A DNA stretch of 64,000 bases from Prorocentrum cordatum (lineage: Eukaryota > Sar > Dinophyceae > Prorocentrales > Prorocentraceae), in the NCBI GenBank assembly GCA_963575745.1, contig CAUYUJ010015283.1, positions 1,002,076-1,066,075 of the forward strand, given 5' to 3'. This document shows, in pieces, positions 62,440 to 64,000 of the stretch (its first letter is position 1; each line of letters starts with the position of its first letter). The notes below the pieces were generated by a model. The model was not told where the DNA came from. It made no database searches and saw only the letters and a program-made list of their open reading frames with translations. Position numbers and translations under genes: made by a program.

Positions 62440-63840
62440 GGGGAAAGGAGTAAACAACTCCAAAATCCCACCAGCTCTCTGGGCGACAGGTGGTCTGACA
62501 ATGCCTTGTTTCCCTTTCCAAAAACCCTTCTTCCCCTTCTGGAAGGGGTTTATCATTGTTCCCAATTAATAAACACCCCCTCCCCCACCCGGCCGGCAGC
62601 CAACCCGGAACCAGGCGCACACCATGAGGGCCCCCCCCCACCATCCTTGTCAAAAAAGGATACCAAACGCACATTGCGGGGCCCACCCTGCAAACACCCT
62701 CCACAATTCCTGTCAAAAACCTAACGACATGCACATTGCAGTAAAATCTGGACAGTGCGCTGGCGCCCTGTGACCACGTTGCACTTGTGATTTGAAAAAA
62801 AGGTGGCGGGGCACTCTCAGTGAAGCCGCTTTGTGCAGGACAACCATCCATGTCAAGAACAATGTAAAGTGCACTTTGCGACAACGTCGTAGGTTTTGTG
62901 CAGGCCACCCGCGATCACGTTGCATTGTTGTTTGACAACGACGGCGGTGGCGCCCGCATGATGATGCTTACTGTGCGCAGGCCCAAGAAAATGTTGACGC
63001 CCCCCCCCACATCAGCATCTGAACAATGCGGGCGGGGGGGCATCACGTTTTCTACAAGGATGGCACACCAACCGCATGTGGGACCCGCGGCGAGCGTCGC
63101 GCACCTGACGTCCGTTTTGGTCCCCAATGGCTGTCCATCCAGTGGCGACCCCTGGCTATGCCGAGACTCGGATGCCACTTATGTGGTGGGAGGGCGGGCA
63201 GGAGTGAGATTGACAGCTTGCGTGCGCAGAGGTTGTGTTGACCCCTCCCCCCAGCCCCTCCGCTGGACCTGGACGGGAGGGGCCGCGATCGGTTGGAACG
63301 TCCAAAATCGGCCCCTGAGAGGGCCAATGTTTGACACCAGTCACCAGGATCGTGGCACCCGAGGGGGGGGGCCTCAATCGGGTGCCTCCCTCGTTTGATC
63401 GGTAGCCTCGAAGATGGTCCCAAGAGGCGCTCCAGGGCTCTCAAGAGAGTCCCAAAAGAGCCCCAAGAGGGCTCCAAGAGGGTCCCAAGAGGGCCCCAGG
63501 GGGCACCCGAGAAGCCCCCGAGCGGTCTCGGAGAGCCCAAGATGACCTCCAAGATGGTTCAGATAGCCCAAACTGGCTCAAGATGGCCCCCAAGATGCTC
63601 CAAACGGCCCCAAGACCCAAGACCGCTCCGAGAACGCCCAAGAGCGCTTTTAGAAAACCCCAAGAAGCGGTTTGCCAGCTCCTGGCGGGGGGGAGCTGAG
63701 TTGGGGACCCCCCCATCCTGTAACCGATGGCCTCCAAGAAGATCCCAAAAAGCCTTCCAGGGTTACCAAGAAGGTTCCAAGAGGGCCCCCAAGCTCCCAG
63801 GGATCACCAGCAGAGGCAGCAGCCGCAAGAATACATCTAG
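62440..63840 (+). repeat. Composite element, copy 2
   Basis: Block 1 (62548-62760), about 390 bp without GGC expansion, block 2 (63165-63320: GACTCGGATGCCACTT, GACCCCTCCCCCCA, CTGGACCTGGACGG) and an AAGAGGCCC array (63400-63800). Confidence 0.75.
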
Positions 63841-63849
63841 ATGGTTCCA

Positions 63850-64000
63850 TGAATCGTCGTCCGCGCCATCTTCCTCCTAGAGTTCGTCCTCCTCCTAGAG
63901 TTCGTCGTCCTCATCCGCGTCCTCGTCCTCCTCATCCTCCTCGTCCTCATCCTCCCCCTTCCCCCTCCTCCCACTCCTCCTCCTCTTCCCCCTCCTCCCC
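63850..64000. repeat. TCCTCC/GTCCTC array at the window end
   Basis: Tandem CCTCCTAGAGTTCGTC units (63869-63910), then CTC/GTC trinucleotides that run out of the window. Confidence 0.85.

Overview
This is nuclear DNA of a GC-rich eukaryote, most probably a dinoflagellate. The grounds are: two remnants of the dinoflagellate spliced leader (minus strand, 27802-27822 and 12127-12139); very small exons in huge introns; apparent GC and GA splice donors, often inside short direct repeats shared by the two intron ends; strong G/C at third codon positions; and a sequence dominated by simple repeats and minisatellites. Species cannot be told from the window. There is no bacterial operon, CRISPR array, rRNA or tRNA gene that I could recognise.

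Layout. A plus-strand terminal exon ends at 730. A large minus-strand gene (about 12112 to 2435) follows. Its exons join with matching phases, it starts just after a decayed spliced-leader remnant, and it carries a coiled coil, a hAT-like C-x2-H segment and a Cys/His-rich C-terminus. Its introns are mostly GAG/CTC repeats. From 38907 down to 16410 (perhaps 13267), five tiny minus-strand exons of 37, 80, 51, 79 and 51 nt assemble phase-perfectly into the N-terminal GTPase half of a G3E (CobW/ZNG1-type) metallochaperone. Its introns reach 8.6 kb and hold whole repeat families, a spliced-leader-headed retrocopy (27822 to about 26150) and a probable plus-strand gene (29.16-30.0 kb).

From 39 to 64 kb almost everything is repetitive: ATC/CAT arrays, AAGAGGCCC-type degenerate arrays, G-rich minisatellites, six copies or part-copies of a 0.7 kb element linked to (CAA)n tracts at 48-56 kb, a GGC expansion at 57.6-58.1 kb, a 393-bp tandem duplication at 60.7-61.5 kb, and a two-copy composite element (57.4-59.3 and 62.4-63.8 kb). 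Only a few coding-like segments survive there (45.16-45.63 kb and 54.93-55.29 kb).

Most long open frames in this window are by-products of trinucleotide or 3n-period repeats (poly-Asp, poly-His, poly-Ile, poly-Glu and similar) and are not listed as genes. Exon limits were set by hand from reading frame, splice dinucleotides and phase. No transcript or database evidence was available.
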